Source of the DNA: Arthrobacter sp. UKPF54-2
GTDB lineage: Bacteria; Actinomycetota; Actinomycetes; Actinomycetales; Micrococcaceae
Direction: 5' to 3'
Assembly: GCF_007858535.1 (NCBI RefSeq)
Contig: NZ_CP040174.1
Coordinates: forward strand, 1,054,001-1,118,000
DNA: 64,000 nt
This document shows, piece by piece, positions 56,860 to 64,000 of this stretch. The position numbers were made by a program, and so were the translations under genes. The notes beneath the pieces were generated by a model that worked only from the letters and a program-made list of their open reading frames with translations, was not told where the DNA came from and did no database searches. How positions within the stretch are numbered: the first letter of the stretch is position 1; each line of letters starts with the position of its first letter.

Positions 56860-58398
56860 CTAGTCCGCGGGGCGGTCCCTGCGGCCGGCGGGGCCAGCCG
56901 GCGGTTCCTGGCCCTCGGCAGGCTCGTAGGTGTGGTCGAACGGCATCTCGTTGAGGTCAAGGTTTTCGTTGGAGTCCTGGCCGGCCACGAGTTCGTGGGC
57001 TTCCTCAATCGTGTCGACGCTGGGCATCGACCCCATCAGCGGCTTGCCCGCCGTCTCCGTGATGAAGTAGACCGCCACGGCCCCGATCGCGGAGGTGGCC
57101 ATCAGGTAGTAGGCCGGCATCATCTCGTTGCCCGTCCCGGCAATGAGCGACGCGATGATGAACGGGGCCGTGCCGCCGAAAATGGCCACGGCGAAGTTGT
57201 AGGCGATGCCCATGGCCCCGTACCGGCTCTCGGTCGGGAAGAGCGCGGGCAGCGCCGAGGCCAGGTTGGCCACGTAGAACGTCAGCGGAAAGGCAATCAG
57301 CGCCAGGCCCAGCAGGGTGGACCAGATGGCGCCGATACCGATGAGGAGAAAGGCCGGGGCGGCCAGCACCACGGTGCCGAGCGAACCGATCCAGAGCACC
57401 GGCCGGCGCCCGATACGGTCCGAGAGCTTGCCGGTGAACGGAATCGCGGCGGACATCAGCACCAGGATGGGAATGGTCAGCAGCGTGCCGTGGAGCTCGT
57501 CATAGCCCTTGTTGGACGTCAGGTACGTCGGCATGTACGACGTCAGCGCGTAGCCGACCGTGTTCGCGGCGGCCACCAGGATCATGGCGAGCAGGATTCC
57601 GCGCCAGTGCGAGGCGAAGATCGCGACCGGGCCCTTGGTTTCCGCGGCCTCCCCCGCCGGAGCACCGGCGGCCTGGGCGTCGAGGCTGGCCTGGAACGCC
57701 GGGGACTCCTCGATCTTCATCCGGAAGTAGATGGCGATCAGGCCCAACGGCCCGGCAATCAGGAACGGGAGCCGCCAGCCCCAGGCCTCCATCGCCTCCC
57801 CGCCGAGGGTGACCTGCAGCAGCGTGACGAGCGCCGCCCCAATGGCAAAGCCCATGTAGCTGCCGAGGTCCAGGAAGCTGGCAAAGTAGCCGCGCCGGGC
57901 GTCGGGGGCGTGCTCGCTGACGAAGGTGGTGGCACCGGCGTATTCGCCGCCGGTGGAGAATCCCTGGATCAGCTTGGTGGCCACCAGCAGGACGGCGGCC
58001 CAGATGCCGAGGACGGCGTAACCGGGCAGCAGCCCCACCACGAAGGTGGAGGCCGCCATGATGATGAGCGTCATGGCCAGGACGCGCTGACGGCCGATCT
58101 TGTCGCCCAGCCAGCCGAAGAACACCCCGCCCAGCGGCCGGGCGATGAAGGTCGCGCCGAAGGTGCCGAGCAGGAACAGGTTCTGCACCGTCTTGTCCGC
58201 CTCGGGCAGGAAGACCGGGCCCATGGTGGTGATCAGGTAGCCGAAGACGCCGACGTCGTACCATTCCATCGTGTTTCCGACGATGGTCCCGCCGAGGGCC
58301 TTGCGCATCACGCGGCGGTCAACGACGTTGATGTGTTCGACCTCGAGCCGGCGCTCCTGGAGCTTGGAGCGGCGGGTGCTGTTGCGCTTCATGGACAT
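56860..58398 (-). CDS. MFS transporter, metabolite:H+ symporter (MHS) family
   Basis: A 512-residue protein related to ProP (proline/betaine) and other MHS carriers. It shows GNTMEWYDVGVFGYL at helix 1, the loop GWLGDKIGRQRVL, and FSTGGEYAGATTFVSEHAP in helix 4/5. The C-terminal ~50 residues are acidic and Pro-rich. The start at ATG 58398 has CAGGAG upstream. The substrate may be an osmolyte or organic acid. Confidence 0.9.
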   Translation of the reverse strand: MSMKRNSTRRSKLQERRLEVEHINVVDRRVMRKALGGTIVGNTMEWYDVGVFGYLITTMGPVFLPEADKTVQNLFLLGTFGATFIARPLGGVFFGWLGDKIGRQRVLAMTLIIMAASTFVVGLLPGYAVLGIWAAVLLVATKLIQGFSTGGEYAGATTFVSEHAPDARRGYFASFLDLGSYMGFAIGAALVTLLQVTLGGEAMEAWGWRLPFLIAGPLGLIAIYFRMKIEESPAFQASLDAQAAGAPAGEAAETKGPVAIFASHWRGILLAMILVAAANTVGYALTSYMPTYLTSNKGYDELHGTLLTIPILVLMSAAIPFTGKLSDRIGRRPVLWIGSLGTVVLAAPAFLLIGIGAIWSTLLGLALIAFPLTFYVANLASALPALFPTESRYGAMGIAYNFAVAIFGGTAPFIIASLIAGTGNEMMPAYYLMATSAIGAVAVYFITETAGKPLMGSMPSVDTIEEAHELVAGQDSNENLDLNEMPFDHTYEPAEGQEPPAGPAGRRDRPAD

Positions 58399-58412
58399 GG
58401 TGCTCTCCTGGG

Positions 58413-58440
58413 CAGGGCCACGGTTTTTCGCGTGGCCCTG
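58413..58440 (-). promoter_or_regulatory. Leader hairpin just upstream of the MHS transporter
   Basis: CAGGGCCACG (58413-58422) and CGTGGCCCTG (58431-58440) make a 10-base perfect stem with an 8-base loop, about 15 bases before the start codon and next to its ribosome site. It could be an RNA regulator of the transporter or the terminator of the upstream glycerate kinase. Confidence 0.5.
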
Positions 58441-58535
58441 GCAGGGAGTCACGGCCCCCAATTGAGGCCAGTTTAAGTCCAAGCCACGCCTGAGACCAGA
58501 GTTGGAGCGCCCGGAGTGCTCTCCCGGCCGGAGGG

Positions 58536-59660
58536 TTACGCCCCTTCGAGCACCTGGCTGGTGGTCCACGCCAGGTACTTCGCGGCTTTCGCGATCGCCT
58601 CCTCGGGGCTCGGCGCCGCGTCCAGCAGCTGGGCGGCGGCGACCACGCCGTGGCGGGCCAGGTCCTCCGGGGTGACGAGGATCCGGCCGGCGACCATGAT
58701 CACCGGGATGCCGAGCGCGTGCGCGGCGTCTGCCAGGGCAATGGGCGCCTTCCCGGTGAGTGACTGGGAGTCCAGCGAGCCCTCCCCCGTGATCACCAGG
58801 TCCGCGTCCGCGAGCTTTCCGGCCAGCCCGGTGAGCCCTGCTACGAGGTCGAAGCCGCCTTCCAGCGCGGCGTTCGTGAAGGCCAGGAACGACGACGGGA
58901 ACCCGCCGGCCGCGCCCGCGCCCGGAACGTTGACGTCCCGGCCGCTGGCCTGCCGCAGCACCGAGGCCCAGTTGCGCAGCCCGGCGTCGAGCACTTCCCT
59001 GGTGTCCTCGTCGGCCCCCTTTTGGGCGCCGAAGACGTGGGCCGCGCCGTCGGGCCCGTAGAGCGGATTCTGCACATCCACGGCGATCCGGAACTTCACG
59101 GCGGCAAGCCGGGGATCCAGTCCGGCGACGTCGACGGCGGCCACCTCGGCAAGCGATCCGCCGCCGAGGGGCACCACGTTCCCGGCGGCGTCCACGGGCT
59201 TGAGGCCGAGGGCGCGCAGGGCGCCGCTGCCGCCGTCGCTCATCGCTGAGCCGCCCACACCCAGCACGATTTCGGTCGCACCGGCGTCGAGCGCGGCCGC
59301 GATCAGCTGCCCGCACCCGTAGCTGTGCGCGCGCAGGGCGTTCGCGGGGGTCGGTTCCATGTGCGCGAGCCCGGACGCCTGTGCCGTCTCGATGACGGCG
59401 GTAGCGCCGCCGAAAGCATCCTGGCGGATGGCCCAGGCCGCCCCGATCGGGGCGAGGATGGGCCCGACGACGGCGTTCAGGCGCTCCTCGTAGCCGGCGG
59501 CGACGGCTGCCTCCAGCGTGCCTTCGCCGCCGTCGGCCACCGGGAACTGGACGGTTTCGGCGTCGGGGTAGACCCGCAGGGCGCCCTCGGCCATGGCGGC
59601 GGCGGCTTCGGCGGCGGTCAGGGAGCCCTTGAACTTGTCCGGGGCGATCAGGATGCGCAT
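58536..59660 (-). CDS. glxK: Glycerate kinase
   Basis: Type-I glycerate kinase of 374 residues that phosphorylates glycerate to 2- or 3-phosphoglycerate. It begins MRILIAPDKFKGSLTAAEAA, contains PVADGGEGTLEAAV, GVGGSAMSDGG and, late, DLVITGEGSLDSQSLTGKAP; all are family signatures. The start at ATG 59660 is certain from this N-terminus. It is divergent from the histidine phosphatase. Confidence 0.95.
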   Translation of the reverse strand: MRILIAPDKFKGSLTAAEAAAAMAEGALRVYPDAETVQFPVADGGEGTLEAAVAAGYEERLNAVVGPILAPIGAAWAIRQDAFGGATAVIETAQASGLAHMEPTPANALRAHSYGCGQLIAAALDAGATEIVLGVGGSAMSDGGSGALRALGLKPVDAAGNVVPLGGGSLAEVAAVDVAGLDPRLAAVKFRIAVDVQNPLYGPDGAAHVFGAQKGADEDTREVLDAGLRNWASVLRQASGRDVNVPGAGAAGGFPSSFLAFTNAALEGGFDLVAGLTGLAGKLADADLVITGEGSLDSQSLTGKAPIALADAAHALGIPVIMVAGRILVTPEDLARHGVVAAAQLLDAAPSPEEAIAKAAKYLAWTTSQVLEGA

Positions 59661-59815
59661 GGCTCCATCCTGCCAGCCGGCACCGACTTTCCCGCACCGC
59701 GACAAGGCCGGGAGCGCGGGAGTAACGTGGGCACTTTCCGGGCGGCCCGGGATCCTCCGGTGGACAGCCACGGCAGTTTTCGGCCCGTCGAGGGGCCAGC
59801 GAGGAGGAGGTTACG

Positions 59816-60583
59816 GTGGGCAACATCGGACACGGCGGCAGCTTGCCGGGCATCACGGGACTCGTCCTGGTCCGGCATGGGGAAAGCGAAGGTAATGTGG
59901 CCGCGACGCTCGCTCATCAGACGGGGGCTCACGTCATCAATGTGCCCGCGCGCGACGCCGACGTCGGACTCTCGGACACCGGCCGGGAACAGGCGCTGGC
60001 GCTGGGACGGATGCTGGCCCTCGTCCCCGAACAGGGCCGCCCTGCCGTCTGGTCCTCCCCCTACGCCCGGGCCCGGCAAACCGCCGAACTCGCGGTCCAG
60101 ACGGGCGGCTGGCGGGTCCAGCTCCGGCTGGACGAGCGGCTCCGCGACCGTGAGCTCGGGATTCTGGACATGCTGACGTCCGCGGGCGTGGAGGCGAGGC
60201 TGCCCGAGGAGGCCCAGCGCCGGCGGTGGCTGGGGAAGTTCTACTACCGGCCGCCGGGCGGCGAGTCCTGGGCCGACGTCGTGCTGCGGCTCCGCTCGCT
60301 GCTGGCCGAACTGGACCGTGAGCATGCCGGAGAAGAGGTCCTGCTGGTCTGCCACGACGCCCTGATCGTGCTGTTCCGGTACATTCTGCAAGGCCTTTCG
60401 GAGGCAGAACTGCTGGACCTTGCCGCTACGACCAGCATTCTCAACGCCTCCGTCAGCCACTTTGTCCGGGCCGGCGGCAGCGGCGCGTGGGAGCTGGAAA
60501 GCTTCAACGTGACGGACCATCTGGCGGAGCAGGGCGTACCCGTCACCGAGCACGCTGGAGACGCCGATGTCCACCCGAGCTAA
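59816..60583 (+). CDS. Histidine phosphatase family protein
   Basis: A 255-residue member of the phosphoglycerate mutase-like superfamily, with VRHGESEGN (catalytic His) at about residues 19-27, the second His in LLVCHDALI and an Arg in SSPYARARQTAE. GTG 59816 follows a GAGGAGGAGG ribosome site. The substrate is unknown. Its 3' end overlaps the NnrD gene by 17 bases. Confidence 0.88.
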   Translation: MGNIGHGGSLPGITGLVLVRHGESEGNVAATLAHQTGAHVINVPARDADVGLSDTGREQALALGRMLALVPEQGRPAVWSSPYARARQTAELAVQTGGWRVQLRLDERLRDRELGILDMLTSAGVEARLPEEAQRRRWLGKFYYRPPGGESWADVVLRLRSLLAELDREHAGEEVLLVCHDALIVLFRYILQGLSEAELLDLAATTSILNASVSHFVRAGGSGAWELESFNVTDHLAEQGVPVTEHAGDADVHPS

Positions 60584-61460
60584 GCCCTCCCCCGCGGTGC
60601 AGTTGACTCCGACGCTGCTGCGCGGCTGGCCGCTGCCCGGCGGCGGTTCCAGCAAGGACGACCGGGGTTCGGTGCTGGTGGTTGGCGGCGCCCGCAAGAC
60701 GCCCGGGGCCGCGCTGCTCGCCGGCGTCGCTGCCTTGCGCTCCGGTGCCGGCCGGCTGACCCTGGCGGTGGCGGAGTCGACGGCGGTGCAGCTGGCTGTC
60801 GCCTTCCCGGAGTCCGGCGTCGTGGGGCTGCCGGAGACTACGCATGGATCGGTCAAGGGCTCCGCAGCGTCGTTGCTGGCAGACGAGGTGGGCGCTGCAG
60901 ACGCCATCCTGATCGGACCGGGCCTGGACGACAAGGACGAGACCCTGTCCTTGCTGCGCGCCCTGCTGCTGCCGGGCAGGTCGCGGCCGAGGCGCGGGGC
61001 CGCCATCGTCCTCGATGCCTATGCCTTGGGCTGCCTGCCCGAGTTGGCCGGGGAACTGCAGCCCTGGGCGGGACGGCTGATCCTGACCCCCAACGTCACT
61101 GAGGGCGGCATACTGCTGGGACGCGATCTTGACGAGCTCCACCGCGACGTGCCGGCGATCGCCGAGAAGTACCAGGCCGTGGTGAGCTGCCAGGGTGTGA
61201 TCGCGGAGCCGGGCGGGAGCGTTTGGGAAATCACCACAGGGCACAGCGGCCTGGGCACCTCGGGAAGTGGCGATGTGCTGGCCGGCGCCATTGCGGGGCT
61301 GCGGGCCCGGGGAACCGCCGACGCGCAGGCCGCCTGCTGGGGCTCCCACCTGCATGCTGCCGCGGGTGACCGTCTGGCGAGCAGGCTGGGCGGACTCGGC
61401 TATCTGGCGCGGGAGCTCTGCGATGAGTTGCCTGCACTGATGGTGGAACTCAGCAGTTAG
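60567..61460 (+). CDS. nnrD: ADP-dependent NAD(P)H-hydrate dehydratase
   Basis: Repairs damaged NAD(P)H hydrates. The 297-residue ribokinase-like protein shows VLVVGGARKTPGAALLAG near the N-terminus, DAILIGPGLDD, and GLGTSGSGDVLAGAIAGLRARG with the catalytic Asp. There is no NnrE epimerase part fused here. It overlaps the phosphatase gene by 17 bases, so they are probably co-translated. Confidence 0.92.
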   Translation: MSTRAKPSPAVQLTPTLLRGWPLPGGGSSKDDRGSVLVVGGARKTPGAALLAGVAALRSGAGRLTLAVAESTAVQLAVAFPESGVVGLPETTHGSVKGSAASLLADEVGAADAILIGPGLDDKDETLSLLRALLLPGRSRPRRGAAIVLDAYALGCLPELAGELQPWAGRLILTPNVTEGGILLGRDLDELHRDVPAIAEKYQAVVSCQGVIAEPGGSVWEITTGHSGLGTSGSGDVLAGAIAGLRARGTADAQAACWGSHLHAAAGDRLASRLGGLGYLARELCDELPALMVELSS

Positions 61461-61519
61461 GGTTCAAGCCCGGGCCGCGGCGGCGCGGCGGCTGGGGGCG
61501 TTGCACGCGGTGCCGGACC

Positions 61520-62320
61520 TCAGCGGGGCCACTGCCCGCGTTCCTGCAGGACCGCTTTCAGCAGGTCGGCCCGGTCGGTGACAATCCCGTCCACTCCGAG
61601 GTCAAGCAGCCGATGCATCTCGGCCGGTTCGTTGATGGTCCAGACGTGCACGTGCAGGCCGTGGCGGTGGGCGCGGCGGACCAACCCGGCCGTCACTACC
61701 GGCACGGCGCCGTAGCGGACCGGGACCTGCAGGGCATGGACGCCGCGGAGCGCCCGGGCCGTGACGCGGCGCAACAGGGGCGCCGGAAGCAGCGGGCCCA
61801 GCAGCACAAAAAGAGCGTTGGAGGCCATGCCGGCGGAGCTTGCGGCGGGACGGCTGAGCCGACGCAGCACGGCGCGCCGGCGCCGGTCCGAGAAGCTGGC
61901 GACCAGGACACGGTCGTGCAGGTTGTACTGCTCGATCGCCGCGGCCAGGGTTTCCACCGAGTTCCAGTCTTTGACGTCGAGGTTAAGCCGGACCTCGGGG
62001 AACTCCGCGACGAGTTCCGCCAGCAGCGGGATCGGCTCCGCGCCGGCGATCCGGGCCTTGGCCACGGTCTCAGCGCTCAGCTCGGAAATCCGGCCGCTGC
62101 CGTCCGTGACACGGTCCAGGGTTTCGTCGTGGAAGAGGAGCAGAACGCCGTCGGCGGTGGTGTGCACGTCGGCTTCCAGATAGCGGTAGCCGAGGGCGAC
62201 GGCGGCGCGGAACGCGGCCATGGTGTTCTCGGCGCCTTCCGGCGAGAAGCCGCGGTGGGCCATGGCCACGGGCTCGCCCGCAGCGCCGCCGTGGGCCAGG
62301 AAGGGGTGCGGGTCGGTCAC
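61520..62320 (-). CDS. Glycerophosphodiester phosphodiesterase
   Basis: A 266-residue GDPD: AHRGFSPEGAENT with the catalytic His, EADVHTTADGVLLLFHDETLDRVTDGSG with the metal-binding Glu and second His, and a late VHVWTINEP. It hydrolyses glycerophosphodiesters to glycerol-3-phosphate and an alcohol. There is no signal peptide, so it is probably cytoplasmic. Confidence 0.94.
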   Translation of the reverse strand: MTDPHPFLAHGGAAGEPVAMAHRGFSPEGAENTMAAFRAAVALGYRYLEADVHTTADGVLLLFHDETLDRVTDGSGRISELSAETVAKARIAGAEPIPLLAELVAEFPEVRLNLDVKDWNSVETLAAAIEQYNLHDRVLVASFSDRRRRAVLRRLSRPAASSAGMASNALFVLLGPLLPAPLLRRVTARALRGVHALQVPVRYGAVPVVTAGLVRRAHRHGLHVHVWTINEPAEMHRLLDLGVDGIVTDRADLLKAVLQERGQWPR

Positions 62321-62345
62321 TCTTGAAGCGTACCCTCAGGTGCGC

Positions 62346-62591
62346 TCAGGAACCCTGCGGCAGGATCTCCACCCCGTCGCTGCAGTGCAGCAGCGTGCGG
62401 CCGCCGCCGTCGAGGTCCACCCAGACCGTGGTGTGGTCCACCGTCAGGGCGTCCACAAACCCGCCGGTCTCGTACCCGGGCGCCAGCCGGACCCGCACGC
62501 GGTCGCCCTGGCGCAGGCTCTGCCAGTGCGCGTCCGGAGCCACCCGCCGCAGCGGTTGCTCATCACGATGTCGGTTACCGTTCCTGGCCAT
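62346..62591 (-). CDS. Small hypothetical protein with SH3-like barrel look
   Basis: An 81-residue protein from ATG 62591 (an ATG at 62612 would add seven residues). The body (GDRVRVRLAPGYETGGFVDALTVDHTTVWVDLDGGGRTLLH, given in part) is beta-rich with an SH3-like pattern of alternating charged and hydrophobic residues. No family name was recognised. A GAGGGTGGGG region precedes the start. It lies between the GDPD gene and the HAD gene on the same strand. Confidence 0.65.
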   Translation of the reverse strand: MARNGNRHRDEQPLRRVAPDAHWQSLRQGDRVRVRLAPGYETGGFVDALTVDHTTVWVDLDGGGRTLLHCSDGVEILPQGS

Positions 62592-62732
62592 GATTGCCCC
62601 ACCCTCAGTCATACGATCCGTTCGGTGCTGCCAGCCTAGGAGTCCAAGGTGAACGGCAGTTGTCCGCCAGCTGGGAATCCCGTGACCGCCGGGGGCCGTT
62701 GGGGTCGGTCGGGTCGCGTGGCTTACGGGCGA

Positions 62733-63551
62733 TTACGGGAGCCGGACGCCCAGTTCGGCGAGCTTGGCTTCGAGGATCTGGGCGACGCCATCGTCGTCGA
62801 AGTGCGGTGCCTGCTGGCCGGCGGCACGGATGGCCTCCGGGTGGCCGCTGGCCATGGCGTAGCCGTGCCCGGCCCAGCGCAGCATCTCGATGTCGTTGGG
62901 CATGTCGCCGAACGCCACCACATCCTGAGCCTGCACGCCCAGGGATGCCGCGTATTCGGCCAGGGTCACGGCCTTGTTGACCCCGGGCAGGGACAGCTCC
63001 AGCAGCGCAATGTTGGGTGCGGAGTGTGTGGCGGCGGCCAGGTGGGCGACGGCCGGGGACACCTCGGCCAGGAACTCGTCCGCGGTACCCTCCCGGACGA
63101 TAGCGAGGAACTTGACGACGGCGTCGTCCGCGCTGAGCGTCTGGTGCAGCGGGGCCGGCGTGAACTCGGCGAGCAGCCCGCTGGAGCCGGTGCCGAGGAA
63201 GCCCGGTTCCAGGTGGAAACCGGTAAGGGTTTCGGCTGCGAACAGCGCGGAGGGGCGCAGCCGCTGGATGATCCGGCGGGCCTCGAAGACGGCGTCGAGC
63301 TCCAACGCGCGGGCGGACACCACACGGTCCGCCTCCAGATCCCAGACCACCGCACCGTTGGAGCAGATGACGGTGCCGGCGTGGCCCAGCTGGTCCTGCA
63401 GCGGGTGCAGCCAGCGCGGCGGGCGGCCCGTGACAAAGACCAGTTCCACCCCGGCGTCACGGCAGGCATGGAAGGCACGCACGGTCCGGTCGCTGATCTT
63501 GCCGTCGTGGCCGAGGATCGTTCCGTCAATATCACTTGCTACCAGCCGCAT
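62733..63551 (-). CDS. HAD-superfamily Cof-type phosphatase
   Basis: A 272-residue protein with SDIDGTILGHDGK (motif I), FVTGRP (motif II), the Cof cap and FGDMPNDIEML (motif IV). This is a second, clearly different Cof-type phosphatase in the window; the substrate is unknown. It starts with ATG 63551. Confidence 0.92.
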   Translation of the reverse strand: MRLVASDIDGTILGHDGKISDRTVRAFHACRDAGVELVFVTGRPPRWLHPLQDQLGHAGTVICSNGAVVWDLEADRVVSARALELDAVFEARRIIQRLRPSALFAAETLTGFHLEPGFLGTGSSGLLAEFTPAPLHQTLSADDAVVKFLAIVREGTADEFLAEVSPAVAHLAAATHSAPNIALLELSLPGVNKAVTLAEYAASLGVQAQDVVAFGDMPNDIEMLRWAGHGYAMASGHPEAIRAAGQQAPHFDDDGVAQILEAKLAELGVRLP

Positions 63552-63580
63552 GCTGCCAGTCTACGTGGGCGGCGGCGGCG

Positions 63581-63648
63581 CCGTTTCGACGGTTCCCAGC
63601 CCGTTCGACGCGCGGAGTCGTCTTGGGCGCAGGGAACCGTCGAAACGG
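63581..63648. repeat. Perfect 17-base inverted repeat with 34-base loop
   Basis: CCGTTTCGACGGTTCCC (63581-63597) and its exact reverse complement (63632-63648) flank a 34-base loop that has its own inner GCCC/GGGC pair. It lies between the end of the YbhB gene and the start of the HAD gene. It has a similar layout to the repeat at 13230-13304, but different arms. It could be a terminator, a small RNA or a REP-like repeat. Confidence 0.7.
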
Positions 63649-63672
63649 GGACATGGGGGCGGCCGGCGGCGG

Positions 63673-64000
63673 TCAGTGCCGTTCGTAGATGCCGGTCAGG
63701 GACGCCCGGGCCAGGACGTGCGGGCCAAGCTTGGCCTCCAGCTTGGCCGGGGACGCACCCGCATCGAGCCCGGACTTCTCCACGTTCAGGGCGAGCACCG
63801 TCACGACGTAGCGGTGCGGACCGTGGCCTTTGGGCGGGGCCGCCCCCAGGTAGCCGGCCGAACCGCCGTCGTTCCGGAGCTGGAAGGCCCCGAGGGGCAG
63901 GCCTCCGCCGTGCCGCGAGCCGGCGCCGGCTGGCAGCGAGGTGACGTCCGCCGGGATGTCCAGCACGGCCCAGTGCCAGAAGCCCCCGTGGCCGGGGGCG
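63673..64000 (-). CDS. YbhB/YbcL family (PEBP, Raf kinase inhibitor-like) protein, partial
   Basis: The C-terminal ~109 residues are in the window; the N-terminus is cut by the right edge. The signature GFWHWAVLDIPADV and the loop with GYLGAAPPKGHGPHRYVVTVLAL place it in the PEBP family of YbhB/YbcL. Function in bacteria is unclear; ligand binding through the GxxP-H pocket is typical. Confidence 0.88.
   Translation of the reverse strand, partial: APGHGGFWHWAVLDIPADVTSLPAGAGSRHGGGLPLGAFQLRNDGGSAGYLGAAPPKGHGPHRYVVTVLALNVEKSGLDAGASPAKLEAKLGPHVLARASLTGIYERH

Noticed and set aside
58399..59856. Upstream extension of the MHS transporter frame over glycerate kinase
   Set aside because: Overlaps the well-supported glycerate kinase gene and lacks motifs; a ribosome site supports ATG 58398.
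1..64000. tRNA, rRNA, CRISPR, transposase or phage genes
   Set aside because: No cloverleaf with conserved T-loop, no repeat-spacer array and no recombinase motif was seen; small RNAs cannot be excluded by eye.

Overview
The window is a stretch of actinobacterial chromosome, most probably Arthrobacter, Pseudarthrobacter or a close Micrococcaceae relative. The evidence is the very high G+C, the tilS-hpt-ftsH-folE-folP-folB-folK gene order ending in a DUF3180 gene and two bacterial-PH genes, a DUF222/HNH endonuclease gene, and the overall look of the proteins. This is inferred from gene content, with no 16S or search support. I found no rRNA, tRNA, CRISPR array, transposase or phage gene. Coding density is high. 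No gene-free stretch reaches 300 bases; the longest are 32318-32555 and 7917-8115.

Layout. (1) 1-12583, all on the minus strand: dacB, a zinc metalloprotease, tilS, hpt, ftsH, folE, folP, folB, folK, DUF3180, two PH-domain membrane proteins and a Rossmann/DUF2520 protein cut by the left edge. Many stop/start codons overlap. (2) 12736-26416, housekeeping and mixed genes: ppa, a type-B carboxylesterase, a DUF429 protein, a SatD-like HTH protein, a HAD phosphatase, serS, a diacylglycerol-kinase-family lipid kinase, a small charged protein, pheA, a rhodanese, an amidase, a zinc alcohol dehydrogenase, a POT peptide transporter and an aminoglycoside-phosphotransferase-like kinase. (3) 26439-39306, a complete hexuronate (glucuronate/galacturonate) catabolic locus in two divergent arms. 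The minus arm is uxaC, manD, uxaA, KDPG aldolase and KDG kinase. The plus arm is a LacI regulator, a four-gene ABC importer and fructuronate/tagaturonate reductase. Between the arms lies an A+T-rich promoter region with a LacI-type palindrome. (4) 39334-53963: a DUF4190 protein, phosphoglucomutase, a diguanylate cyclase, a 2H phosphoesterase, a RutE-like nitroreductase, an MFS exporter divergent from a small ClpX-type zinc finger/HTH protein with a palindromic candidate operator between them, the DUF222/HNH endonuclease with a duplicated 5' end, a methyltransferase, a GNAT protein, a histidine kinase/response regulator pair and a uracil/xanthine permease. (5) 54049-64000: an acidic disordered protein, an SDR, DUF6328 and DUF6766 membrane proteins, an MHS-family transporter, glycerate kinase, a histidine phosphatase, NnrD, GDPD, a second HAD phosphatase and a partial YbhB/PEBP protein.

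How the genes work together. In the uronate locus, UxaC isomerises glucuronate or galacturonate to fructuronate or tagaturonate, and the mannitol-dehydrogenase-family reductase makes mannonate (or altronate). ManD and UxaA then dehydrate these to 2-keto-3-deoxygluconate. The kinase makes KDPG and the aldolase splits it to pyruvate and glyceraldehyde-3-phosphate. The importer beside it is of the Fe3+/polyamine/phosphonate type rather than the usual sugar (CUT1) or TRAP type, which is the most distinctive metabolic feature. The best candidates for new regulation are the zinc-finger/HTH protein with its palindrome (46018-46452) and the two long-loop inverted repeats (13230-13304 and 63581-63648).
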